Below are positions 12,001 to 22,934 of a stretch of DNA of 64,000 nucleotides, piece by piece. The notes under the pieces were generated by a model. That model did not search any database. It saw only the letters and a list, made by a program, of their open reading frames with translations, and was not told where the DNA came from. This stretch comes from Bonia amplexicaulis. Taxonomy: Eukaryota; Streptophyta; Magnoliopsida; Poales; Poaceae. Numbering within the stretch: the stretch's first letter is position 1; each line of letters begins with the position of its first letter. The DNA lies in the NCBI GenBank assembly GCA_036346245.1, contig CM070752.1:11769460-11833459 (forward strand). Direction: 5' to 3'. The position numbers and the translations under genes were made by a program.

Positions 12001-13180
12001 AAATCATATCATACCTACCCTTTGGCTTATAAAATGAGGTGCAATGGATCTGTGAGAGAACACTACACAACCGAACGCTACACCATACCTTCCTTCACCA
12101 CGACGGGATGGACAAGAGGCAGAAAAAGCAATGAGACAAAATGATGAAGCAATGGGAGGAGACCCGTAACCTAGCAAGGTCTGCTGTGGCCCGCGACGAA
12201 CAAGCGCTGATGCAGCCCGGGCCGAACAAGCGGAGCGTGCCAGGAGGTCATACCCCCGTAACGATGCCCCCCGTAGGAGCATGTCTGTTCTAAATGTACC
12301 AAGCGAATGTTCGCCACAACACCCACCGGAGGGCAAGACGCCCCCTCTGTTAGTGCAGAGACCCATGCAAATTCTTCAAATCTAGGCAGCGGCTCAGCCT
12401 GGGCATGCATTACTAGAGTTGTGCGAACTACTCCTGTGACTGCCCTGACCGCCGTTTTGACACGATCAGCTATCGGCAGCTGGGAAGGACCAGTTACAAT
12501 GTGTTCCCCCCACTATTTCTCATTCAAAGCACGTAATAACAACCTCTCTCGTCACGTAATAACAACCTCTCTCGTCTACCCGCAGTCCACAGAACTGCTA
12601 TGCAGCTACCGCAGGTGGATCGACCTAGAGATCCATCCACATGACCAACGGACTCTTGACTACGAGGAGTGGAATGACAAAAGGGCATGCGAGATCCGCG
12701 AGGAGGAGCGCCGCAACGACGAGCAAACCGAGCGTATATGTCGGGAGACAAAAGCTCATCTCGAGGCGTGCACGCGCAGGGAGCGCGAGAAAAAAGGGAA
12801 ATGGCGACCAAGGCCAAAGAGGTATTTGAGGATTTCAACGCCAAGCTCGTAAGGAAGGAAAAAATGGCCCCGGTCTACGCAATAGGTCGGGCCATTCCGC
12901 ACTACTCCTCTCAATATCTAATTTATTTCCATGCCAAGAAGGCGTATATGTATCGTACGGCTACTTTAGTTTGTTGCATTGTGCATAGTTCTATTTCTTA
13001 TACACGTAACTAAATCCTGTGCGCCATGTCATTCCCATGTTTATTATGAAGTTTTATTTTAATTAAAAATATAAAATATCATCATCTTTTCGCATTCAAT
13101 TCTTCACGTGTCCAATATCACTTTCCTTCCTTTCGTCCAATTGTTCCTATCCCAGTCGTCCTCACAAAATTTTTCACAAA
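12001..13180. other. Unrecognised region with a 181-codon frame
   Basis: A + frame at 12307-12852 ends in a charged segment (about residues 110-175) rich in Glu, Arg and Lys that would form a coiled coil. A short direct repeat, CACGTAATAACAACCTCTCT, occurs twice at about 12530-12575. The upstream sequence reads in a different frame, suggesting a degraded gene, perhaps transposon-associated. No domain is recognised and expression is doubtful. Confidence 0.3.
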
Positions 13181-13187
13181 ATTTCTT

Positions 13188-13480
13188 CCACTACAACAAC
13201 ATAAGATGATCATAAAATGTTATCGTGAATTGAACATATTTTTTACCATTTACAATGTACGAAAATCATAGATAGATCAATTATTACTTCGCACTATAAC
13301 TTACCTCCGTAAGTATGAGTCATTGAGGCCTCAATGACTCGTACAAAATTATTCTACAAATTTTTCGCACTACAACAACGTACGACGATCACAATATATT
13401 ACTGTCAATATAACATATTTCATATCATTGAGAATCTATGAAAGTCACAAACGGACCAACCTACCTTTTACCTGCCCTTT
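13188..13480. repeat. Diverged tandem pair around a 24-bp perfect palindrome
   Basis: A segment starting CCACTACAACAACATAAGAT (about 13188) recurs as GCACTACAACAACGTACGAC about 182 bases later, with similar following sequence. Between them, 13317-13340 is a perfect palindrome whose 12-base arm is GAGTCATTGAGG. No coding role is apparent. Confidence 0.7.
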
Positions 13481-13826
13481 TATTTCGAAAAAATCTAAAA
13501 ACAATTTCCTACATGTATTATCTACATTGCGTAACAAGTTTTCAAAAATACTTTTCAAAAAATTTTGCTCCTCAATTTTCAGATTACATAATTCGTTCAT
13601 ACTACACACATAAATAAATTACTAAAGGAAATTATTAATGTTTGTAATTACAAAAAAGTTACACACACAAGTAAATAAGACTCTACATAAAAATCATATT
13701 TTAAAACCTCATTTCGTATATCCAAAAATAATTATATTTTAAATATATTTCTATAAATACATATAAACGTTGTGTTTAACACCGCAAAACAAATACACAG
13801 AGCAGCAAAAAAAAGCAGTCGGCTTA

Positions 13827-13960
13827 ATCGTGCGGTCGTGAACCGCACGATCACTGTAGCAGGCTTAATCGTGCGGTCCACGACCGCACGACTAAGCAAA
13901 TCGTGCGGTCCCCAACCGCACGACCACTGTAGTGCTTAATCATGCGGTCCGGAACCGCAT
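13827..13960. repeat. Cluster of four GTGCGGT hairpins
   Basis: Four short inverted repeats lie head to tail: 13827-13851 (10-bp stem, 5-base loop), 13869-13891 (10-bp stem, 3-base loop), 13901-13923 (9-bp stem) and 13942-13960 (7-bp stem). The stem is TCGTGCGGTC paired with its complement. Spacers contain CACTGTAG. A related cluster lies at 20911-21003, on the other side of the TGA gene. Confidence 0.85.
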
Positions 13961-13991
13961 AATTGCGACATGTCACCCTCTCCGCTCGCTT

Positions 13992-14300
13992 GGGCTGAAA
14001 AGCTATAGCTTATGGCTAAAATTATATTGTAGCGGTTGAAATTTCACTGTAGCTGAAGGTGGTTTATTTAGCGTAATTAAAATTAAAAAAAATTAAAAAT
14101 AGAAAAAATATACTAGCTCATCACGGACAACGCAAACGAATACGGGAAAAAAGAACTAGCAAAAAAGCTTAAAAAACCAAAAGTTTAAAAAATGACGAAA
14201 TTTATAAATAATAAAAAATAAGTCAAAAATCAGAAGTTAAAACCGAAACAAGCGGGACCAAAAAAAAGAGCTATACATAAGATTTCGGTGGCCAAAAAAC
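13992..14300 (+). repeat. Dispersed repeat family B copy
   Basis: Carries CTTATGGCTAAAAT near the left end, GTTTATTTAGCGTAATTAAA, then TCATCACGGACAACGCAAAC and GAACTAGCAAAAAAGCTTAA. The same motif order occurs at 62935-63195 (+) and 60620-60915 (-). It is AT-rich and non-coding, probably a MITE or the deleted core of a DNA transposon. Confidence 0.65.
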
Positions 14301-14399
14301 TATATTTAGTATTAATGTGGAAACAGTGCCTCATTTATCCAAGATTCAGAAGGTACGCCTCGGAGTCGTGACGGAACGGCCCAGGTGCTAGGAAAGGCC

Positions 14400-15423
14400 T
14401 AAACGATAACCTCCCTCTCCTCACCAAACCCCACTGCTGCGTGGGCCCAGACCCACCTGTCAGCCATAAATCCCAATCTTCCCGTCCCCAACCCTTTGAC
14501 TAGAGCGCACGCTCCCCCCACCTTTCCTCCCCTCTCTTCCCTCTGACTGACCCGACCGCCTCCCTCATCTCTCTCTCCGCGCTGCCGTCCCGACCCCGCC
14601 TCCCGCTTCATGCGGCGGCCGCCGGCCGGGCTCCTCCCAATCCGAACACGGCGCGAGCTCCCCCTCCCCCTCCGCCTCCTCCTCTGCAGCAGACACCTGC
14701 TCTCTTGGTAAGCCCTAATCCCGCCCTTCCCCCCTGATTCCTCGGCGGCCTGCCCGATTCCATCCAATTCTCGCACGCGTGGTTAGATTACTCTCGAATT
14801 TATTGCTGATAGTGCTCGTAGATGCTTGCTCTCGTCTTGGGGATGGCTTTGGGTTCATAATTCTTAGGGGTTGACCGCTGCTTTCGACGGAAGCTTCGCG
14901 GACTGGGGTGTGAGCTGGGGGGAGGCACGCCCAAGCTTAGTTATTAACGCTAGGAGCTAGGTGAAAATCTGTCCTTGCTGTTTTGCCTTAAATCCTCTCT
15001 TGCCCTGCTGGTGTCCTGCTGTACTTGCTACCTCTGAAATTATGTGCTACTTTTAATGGAAGGTACGATATGTCAAGGTGTTTAGCCACCTTGAATTTCC
15101 TTAGTGAACCATGGCATCTTACTATCCTTTGTGTGATCTTTGCAGATCCGACGCGTACAGCTAATTTGACCAGTTTGTGCCTTTGGTAAAAGTAAGGATA
15201 TGTCTGCGCTTTGATAGACTGTTGGTTTTGTCATTGCTAGACGGCCTTTACAGTACTAATATGCCCTGGATATCTGTTTTGCCTTTCCTGTGATGGGTAG
15301 GTGGCGGCTCTGTCCTCTTGAGTGTTCTTAGGACACCTACTGGCGGACTTACTACCCTGCTACAAGAAAAGGGACAACAAAGCAATTTGTTGTCTCTTTG
15401 TTTAGAGCTGGGAAGAACCCAGC
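14400..15423 (+). promoter_or_regulatory. Promoter and 5' leader of the TGA bZIP gene
   Basis: A CT-rich tract (14400-14700) typical of a grass 5' leader ends with a donor at CTCTTG/GTAAGC, so leader exon 1 ends at 14705. A second leader exon, 15146-15185, is bordered by TGCAG and GTAAAAG. The third exon begins at 15406 after TTTAG and holds the start codon at 15424. The transcription start, perhaps near 14500-14600, is inferred. No clear TATA box is seen. Confidence 0.55.
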
Positions 15424-18400
15424 ATGGCAGATGCTAGTTCGAGGACTGACACCTCGACAGTTGTGGACACTGACGATAAAAATCAAAGGGTAACCCTCTT
15501 TTCTCTGTCCATTGTACATATACCCGGTGATTGATCATTTGTGTAAGCTAGGCAGAGAACTGGAAATAATATAGGTACTGTGTCTAGGCTTACTAAGTCC
15601 AACAGGAGGTGAAGAATTGCACTGTATCTGATAAATATGAGCTGGACTTCAGTTCTACGATGTGCATTATTTTTACTGAGGATGGTTTTGATGACAATAC
15701 TTGATGCTTCTTTTGGCATGTCCATGTTACCTAGTGCAGATGATTGTACACGTTTGCTCCAGTGCCTAAAAACAACACACTTCTTAAATTGGATATCAAC
15801 TTACAACATGAGCAGGACTATTGCTGCTGCAATCAGTTTCATCAAGTGGGAAATATCTAACGTAGAGTGCCTTAAAATGTGAAATGCGTGAATTGCTTGG
15901 ATACTCTGTGAAATTTTGACCATAGTCACCAGGATTGGGGACACCCCGCGATCCACGACCCCAGATCGCGCATCCCGAATCGCGGGACACCGGTTATCTA
16001 GGTCGGCTCTAGGATGTTGCCGGATCGCGAGATGAGAAGAGGGGGGATGGAGGAGTGAGCTAACCCAAGCCAGCGCCATCGCTTCATGTCATCTCCATCG
16101 CTGCCGTCGTCGCTTCACGTCATCTGCATCACCACCACTGTTGCTGCTCGCCATCGCCGCTAGTGAAGAGGACGGTGGATGGCCTACGATGGCTCTGTTG
16201 GCGGCTCACCCTCCATCTCTCCTGCCACCTGCGCGTGTGTGTGGCAGAGGCAGCCCTCTGCCCAGCCCTTGTGTGTGTGACTATGTGGCTGTGTTGTGTT
16301 TGTGAGAAGCCCTAGTGGCAGTGGGAAAGGGGAAGTGATTGAGTTGGCCTGGTTCTGGTGGGCTGGGCCAACCCACTCCATTCTCCATTCTCCTTCTCCT
16401 CCTTTTTCTTTTTGGAGTTTGCTTTGGTACCCTTTAAAGTTTGTGAATCTTAAAGCAAAAGTACTTATTAGTTCTCCCTATTAATTTTCTTTTGACGGAA
16501 TTATCCATATTAATCGGGAAATACTACACATACAACGTCGTTACCGATCCTTGGATACTAACTAAATGCCGTGATTTGATGATTTCAGGTGTGGGAAACA
16601 AAGTTAAATTGTTGTGCTGCTCTCTCTCTCTCTCTGATCCATCTCTCACCATGGCCAACTTGACCAGCTCCGGTCAATATATTCTGGCTTGCCCCTTGCA
16701 TATTTCTTGGAGTGGTCGAGCATTTCAGCTGCCCTTATTGACATGGCTGATAGGCCAAGGCCTTCTTCATGCTTGTGTGTGTGACTGTCTATCAGGCACC
16801 ATGGACCCATGAAGCCTTGTCTTCCTAGCTGACCACTGAACGGGAAAGCCTTCTTCCCCCAAGGCCGTATATCTTCCCTTGCCCATCTGCATTTGATTAG
16901 GATGTTTTAACTACTCCAAACAGAATGCAAGATAAAAATAAGAGGTGTATTGGATAAATGTAAAATCAAACTAACAAACATTAATACAAATTTGCCCCTA
17001 ATCACTAATAACTACTTTTTCTTAAAGACTCAACTTTTCTTTAGAGGGTGTACTGAAGCGAACCCCTTTCTTTTTTTTTTCCTTTTCTACCTTTTCCTTT
17101 TCTTTTCGAAATATACTTATGGTATTATCTGACTATAATAATATATCTTTGTTTAATTGGGTCATTGACCCGGATTCACTGGGATCACGTTCTGAACTAG
17201 CATACCCACATTTTTAGCCACCCGCGATCCTCGTCCCGCAATCCCGTTCATCGACCCTCGTCTCTGGTGACTATGATTTTGACAAAGAGAAATTCATTGA
17301 TTGGTTAAGCACCCCTTTGTGATATTGCATACTCTACATACAAAAGAAGGAAAACACGGGCAAAGATGGCTATTTCTTATATTTCCTCTTCATGTTTATT
17401 TCTTTTATAGATATATTATAGAGATTTGGTCATGGGATAGTTGTGTATGGCCCTGTTCTTTTCGGCTTATGGCTTATGCTACAGTAACTAGCTTTCAAAC
17501 AGAGTATCTTTTTAAGATGGGATCTACAAGTCGATTGTAGTAGACACTGTACCGACTTTAGCTATACTGGCTAAAATCGCGTGCGACTGTCTCTCTCCGT
17601 ACTCTCTCTCGCGAACAGCCAGAATTCAAAAGCCATAAGCCACAGCCGAAAAGAATGAGCCCTATATCTATCTAGATTTGCAAAGTTTGCTCTAGATTAG
17701 TAAAGAGCAGATTTGTTTTGTGAACTTTATAGGCACTAGGTGCTACTACATGACCTATAATCTCATAGAGTAATTACTACATTCCATATGATAAACACAC
17801 ACATTCTAAATTTAACTCTGTAAAACGTCTAATTTTGGAGGTCTTTGCCGAAATGCCTGTTAAGTACTGGTGTCGCCTGGGCAGTCATTATATATTATTA
17901 ATCCAGTTTCTGTCTAATGCTGCATGCCAACTTTTCTTTTACAGTAGTGTGATATGTAAACATTATTTATTCTAATTTTTTCTCAACCAACTTCTGCAGT
18001 TAGAAAACGGACAAAGTGGAGCTATCATGCCTTCTAACTCATCTGATCGGTCTGACAGGTCCGACAAGCCTACGGACCAAAAGGTGCTACTTTATCTCCT
18101 ATTTCTTCTTCAGTGTTACTTATCCTTTCATAATGATGGATTGACGGTATTTAGACAATGTATTTGCTATTCCATAGGTGTTACGGCGGCTTGCCCAAAA
18201 TCGCGAGGCAGCAAGAAAAAGTCGGCTAAGAAAAAAGGTACCATAACTGTGACTTTTTGGTCCTTTTCTCCCTCTCTCTCTCGTTATGTACGCGCGCACA
18301 CGTATTTGCAGTAGATTAGTTTAGATAACTTTGGGTTAGTACATCAGGGAGCTATTACTGCATGGTGGTGCAGTTATGTGGAAATGTCTTGGATGAGCTG

Positions 18401-20092
18401 GCGAGTGGTGTTGGGTGGATGGCTGATATGTGCAGTGTTCTTGCACTTCGGGTGCCACCAAATTTCATTTTTTTTTCTCCATTTCATCATATGTATGGGA
18501 ATTACAAAAAATCGGAAGGTACCTTTCCTTCGAAATAAATAGTTGGCAACCACCAAGGGACTTGTTTCTTAATGTACTTCTAACCTCTATTAACTATGCA
18601 TAAGCAAATGTAGTTGTAATTATTGAGTTTCATGCAACAGTATTTGTATCTATCCGGTAATTTTTTTTGTTTTCACTTTTGAGTTTATTTATTTGTTAAG
18701 GGCCATCCTAATACTTCTTACTATATTTCAAGGCGTATGTACAACAGCTAGAGAGCAGTAAGGTGAAACTTGCAAGCCTAGAGCAAGAGCTCCAGAAAGC
18801 TCGACAGCAGGTAAGTATCTATTGGCCAATGTTGGTTTGAGTGCCCAGTCAATGTTCCATTAATTTTGTTACTTGAATATTGTATTGCAGGGAATCTTCA
18901 TTTCTAGCTCTGGAGATCAAACTCATGGTATGAGTGGAAATGGTAAGCTCTGTGTGTGTGTGTGCACGCGTACTGCGCTGTTACACCACTCTTTGTCTAG
19001 ATGCTTTTTAAAATCTGTTCAATTGTATTTCTGTGAATGTTTGTTAAGAGTACAACTGAAACAGTAAGCTTGCTTCTGCAGGAGCTATGACCTTTGATTT
19101 AGAATATGCTCGATGGCTAGAGGAGCAAAACAAGCAGATAAATGAGCTGAGGACTGCAGTAAATGCTCATGCAAGTGATAGTGACCTCCGTCTTATTGTA
19201 GATGGGATAATGGCACATTATGACGAAATATTCAAGCTGAAAGGCGTTGCCGCAAAGGCTGATGTGTTTCATGTGCTTTCAGGCATGTGGAAAACACCTG
19301 CCGAAAGGTGTTTTTTGTGGCTTGGGGGTTTCCGTTCATCTGAGCTTCTAAAGGTGCATAAACTATATGCTGAATAAAAATGTAATCGAAAACCTACTGC
19401 AGGAATACTTTCGGCTAGTTTTGTTTTATGTTTTGATGGGTGCTTCAAGATATAACTATTTCCCATGCTCTTGTAAATTTTCAGCTCCTTGTGAATCAGC
19501 TTGAGCCTCTAACAGAGCAGCAGTTGCTGGGGCTATCCAACCTCCAGCAATCCTCACAGCAGGCTGAGGATGCACTATCACAAGGAATGGAGGCGTTGCA
19601 GCAATCCTTGGCAGAAACGTTGGCTGGGTCTCTTGGTCCATCAGGATCTTCAGGGAACGTGGCAAACTACATGGGTCAAATGGCTATGGCCATGGGCAAA
19701 CTTGGGACACTTGAGAATTTCCTTCGTCAGGTATGTGTCTTTTAAACTTTCGTTTACCTCTGACTCTGCCAAACAAGTAGTTTTGTTGTTTCCTGTATTA
19801 GGTAAAAGAATTGTTGATACTAATTTGCCGATCAAGTAGGTAAAATGTTTTGTCTTTTAGTTTTTTTTTTGGTGCAACTTTTGAGCAAATTGTGGAACTT
19901 TAGCTGACCTAGTTCTGAAGAGTTTTTATGTTCTATTTGTGCTAGGCTGACAATCTACGGCAGCAAACTTTACATCAAATGCAACGAATTCTGACAATCC
20001 GACAAGCTGCTCGTGCTCTTCTTGCAATACATGACTACTTTTCGCGTTTGCGTGCCCTGAGTTCTCTCTGGCTTGCTAGGCCACGGGAGTAA
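15424..20092 (+). CDS. TGA2: TGA-class bZIP transcription factor (HBP-1b(c1)/TGA2 type)
   Basis: Coding exons: 15424-15489, 18000-18083, 18178-18237, 18733-18810, 18891-18942, 19082-19353, 19485-19730, 19946-20092. They sum to 1005 nt (334 aa), have GT-AG borders and agree in phase. The basic region has N58-x7-R66 (AQNREAARKSR), followed by a short zipper with Leu76, Leu83 and Leu90. Residues about 122-325 form the DOG1-type domain of TGA factors (YARWLEEQNKQINELR, MWKTPAERCFLWLGGF) and the protein ends LARPRE. By family, it binds TGACG/as-1 elements in the nucleus and partners NPR1-type coactivators in salicylate defence. Ser222 and Ser228 occupy the positions of the two redox cysteines of Arabidopsis TGA1, so it belongs to the TGA2/5/6 clade. 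The length matches wheat HBP-1b. The 2.5-kb second intron carries two transposon insertions. Confidence 0.95.
15921..17275. mobile_element. hAT-like element inside the TGA gene intron
   Basis: The ends are CATAGTCACCAGG and its complement CTGGTGACTATG, a 12-bp perfect terminal inverted repeat. The element is flanked by a perfect 8-bp target duplication, ATTTTGAC (15913-15920 and 17276-17283), which is diagnostic of hAT-type transposition. Subterminal CGCGATCC/TCCCGCAATCC motifs occur at both sides. It is 1355 bp, encodes no transposase, and is spliced out with the host intron. Confidence 0.9.
17449..17662 (-). repeat. Dispersed repeat family A copy, in the TGA gene intron
   Basis: Ends GGCCCTGTTCTTTTCGGCTT and AGCCGAAAAGAATGAGCCC form a terminal inverted repeat of about 19 bp. 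TAT flanks both sides and could be a 3-bp target duplication of the PIF/Harbinger kind. The interior shows GTAACTAGCTTTCAAACAGA and GGGATCTACAAGTCGATTGT in minus orientation. It is one of the best preserved members of the family. Confidence 0.75.
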
Positions 20093-20303
20093 ACTGGGTG
20101 CATCATCTTCGATGCTTCTTGAGCTGATCTGGGAATGTGGGACTAATTGCAATGCATTTGCAGAAGATTGGCGGCTCAGTTCCCTCTGGACAAGTTATAT
20201 TGACATCTTCTGGTATTATATTGTACTTCGATGCTGTACAAGTAGGGTAAAGCTTGTAAGTTATCATGAATTTATGATTGACAGATTGTACAATTGTATT
20301 AGC

Positions 20304-20309
20304 AATAAA
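20304..20309 (+). terminator. Candidate poly(A) signal of the TGA gene
   Basis: AATAAA about 212 bases after the stop codon, in an AT-rich downstream region. Plant poly(A) signals are loose, so this is only a plausible site. Confidence 0.4.
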
Positions 20310-20905
20310 ATAAAAGTAGATAAAAAACTGGAAGAGTATCCAGCGATTGCACCTGTTGGAAACGAGCAGCAAAAGCAGCATCTTGTGTTGAATGCTCTAT
20401 CAATGTTCTTTTTAGTCGTCGCAAAAAATGTTCTTTTTAGCATCCTTCACGGATACAAGTAGGGCCTTTTCTTTTGAGAACAGAAGGGGAATTGGAGAAT
20501 GGAGACGATCGGTAGAACTTATCGTGGAAGGACAAGTGGGGAAATTGGATAAGGTTTCAAGTGTCCAGGTTGTTACATGGTCTTACTGTACTCTTGGAAA
20601 AATAATGTCAGGCGTACAATCTTTTACGTATTTTGGTTCAGCTAAGGTCCTTTTTTGCCCCTCAAATTTAAGAGGTCTTTTTTCAGCCTTCAACTTTTCG
20701 ATGGTCATTGTAAGCTTTTACTACCTTGTCTGTCCCTTTTTTAGCTGCTCTATTTTAAGATCCGATCCAAATCAAGGCTAGGGCCTAGGGAATTTTGGAC
20801 ATAGATGGCACTATTGATCACTAGAATTCCAATTATAGCCCCAAACAACAAGATTTTTATTTCTAGTCCCCTTCCGACCGTATGATTTTCTTGGAGCTGA
20901 CATGT
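20310..20905. other. Intergenic DNA downstream of the TGA gene
   Basis: Short frames only, with no recognised gene. A CT-rich stretch at 20640-20760 resembles non-coding transposon sequence. Confidence 0.45.
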
Positions 20906-20910
20906 GGAAA

Positions 20911-21003
20911 ATCGTGCGGTACCCGACCGCACGACTACTGTTCATGTACTAATTGTGCGGTCCCGACCGCACGACTACTGTTCGTCTGTCCCCGGCCGCA
21001 CGA
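20911..21003. repeat. Second cluster of GTGCGGTC hairpins
   Basis: Hairpins at 20912-20934 (TCGTGCGGT stem) and 20955-20972 (GTGCGGTC stem, 2-base loop) are followed by a degenerate half unit CCGGCCGCACGACC near 21003. Spacers contain GACTACTGTTC, matching the CACTGTAG-type spacers of the cluster at 13827. Both clusters probably derive from the same repeat. Confidence 0.8.
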
Positions 21004-21009
21004 CCTGGC

Positions 21010-22930
21010 TTTTAAATTTCGTATTTTTGTGTAGATAAGAGTTTATTTAGTTGTGCAAATTATTTGTATTTATAAATATTACGCATATTCATTTGTAATT
21101 TATTTTGTTTGGAGTTAGCAGCAATTTTGTAATATAGTAGAGGAGGTGCAAAATATTATGAAAAATATTTTGAAAACTCATTACGCAGTGTAGATGATAC
21201 ATGTACAAGGGCAGAGACAAACAAGTGGGGCCAAGGGAGGGGACAGAGCGACGCGGTCAACGGCGATGCCGTAAGGTTGCGACCAATCGGCGGCAGCGCG
21301 GAGGAACCGGCGAGGCGAATCCGCGGGCGAGGCGCGCTCGCGCGCGGGTGTGGGCAGAAGGGGAAAGCGGAAAGAGGGAGAAGGCGTCAAGGGGAAGGGA
21401 AGGCGGAAAAGCCAAAAAGGGAAAGCGTAATCCGTCTAGGAATTTTTGAAAAGGGAAAGGGCTAAAAAAATCACTCAAAAATTTAGGGAAAAAACACAAA
21501 AAAAATCCTTTGAAAATTTTGGGACCTTTCAACCTATCCCCTTAAAAGAATCTCGACCCCGAGATTAACTTGGTCCAAGGAGTAAGTTGAGAAAATCCCA
21601 CTGCAAATCTGACGCTTTCTCCTAAGTGGATTCTTCTGCAAATAGACAAATATACCATTTGGACACCAGATGAGCTAGCTGCAGATATAAAAACACGCAC
21701 ACACATCATGTACGAAAAAAAGATAGAATCGAAAGTGTGAATCCTGAAAAGTTAATGCTAAATAATAAAGACAACCAAAATTCCACTAGAAACAGAAACG
21801 TGCATAACAAGGGCATTCTGTTATAGAAGCACCCGTGAGTATGCACTATTGCACAGTTAAGTTTTCTGTATCTTTCTGGAGATAAATATTATACCAATAA
21901 AAATGATTGTAAAATGTAAGGATTTGCCCGTGTCCTTGTCTACCAAGTCATAAGCAAACACCAAGTAGACATAACAACGAAAGGTATTAGCACAACTGCA
22001 GAACTGCTGTATATATATGTTCTTTTTCACAAGCGAGCCACCGCAGTGTGCAAGACAGGTACCCTGAAATCATCACAATTTCTATCGGCCGAGCAAGAAC
22101 AAACTCATTTTGAATTTTTTAGGAAAAATTCATATTTGATATATGTACTTTCAATCTAGTCCAATTCACCCTCTATACTATAAAACTAGGTGTCTAACCC
22201 TGGACTTGCAATTTCACATCAAATCCCTTCTAGCGGCGCCCGATAATAGTTTTACACTTACATGGCTACCAGCTCATCCTTTGTAACATGGACCAGCTCA
22301 TCAATTGGTCCCATACCCTTCCTTCCCCTATTGTGACATGGCAAACAAAATAAAAAAGATTAAATCTATTTTTTGTCTCTCAACTATTTCTTATTTCATT
22401 TCTGTCCCTCGTCTCCAATAGCATTTAGAACGCATCCTAGGTAGGTACAGGTTACCCTTCCGCCCGCTCTAACCGGGTTGTGTCTTGGTTGGCGTCCTGC
22501 ACACATCCTTGCTGGCACCTTGTCGCTGACCGGGATCATTGATGATAGGTAGGGGGCCCATCCTGACCCTTTCTTCTTCTCTTCCTCACCTCTCTTTCCC
22601 CCTTCTCTCTCTCTTCTCTCCCTATCTACCCCTCTGCAGCACAAACCACCGCCGCCCCTAGCTCCTTTCTCCCCGGTAACGAGGAAGTCCCTATCTCGTT
22701 GTAGATCAGACAAAGATGAGGAGATTGCAAAGGAAAATGGTCAGTCGGTTGCCCTCCACGAAGAAATGGTTGTACCATGTGGTCGCCACAGGGAGCAAGC
22801 TTGTTGTTGGCTCCTTTTGCATGGTCCAAGCACACAATGGTGCCACGTATGATGCTAAGTTATACCTTGATTTGCAACAGCCATTGCTCTTAGTTGATTG
22901 CTACTTCTTTTTGCTGCGATCATTTCACTT
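21010..22930. other. Intergenic DNA, purine-rich block, no gene recognised
   Basis: At 21195-21450 the + strand is rich in G and A, and every frame is low-complexity Arg/Gly/Lys or Pro/Ser. At 22140-22720 and 22716-22949 there are short frames without family resemblance. Motifs such as ATATATGTACTTTCAATCTA recall non-coding regions of grass transposons. Confidence 0.45.
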
Positions 22931-22934
22931 TCTT

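Noticed and set aside
12307..12852. A 181-codon frame with a charged coiled-coil-like tail
   Set aside because: Kept only as an unrecognised region. The upstream part shows frame breaks and no family could be named.
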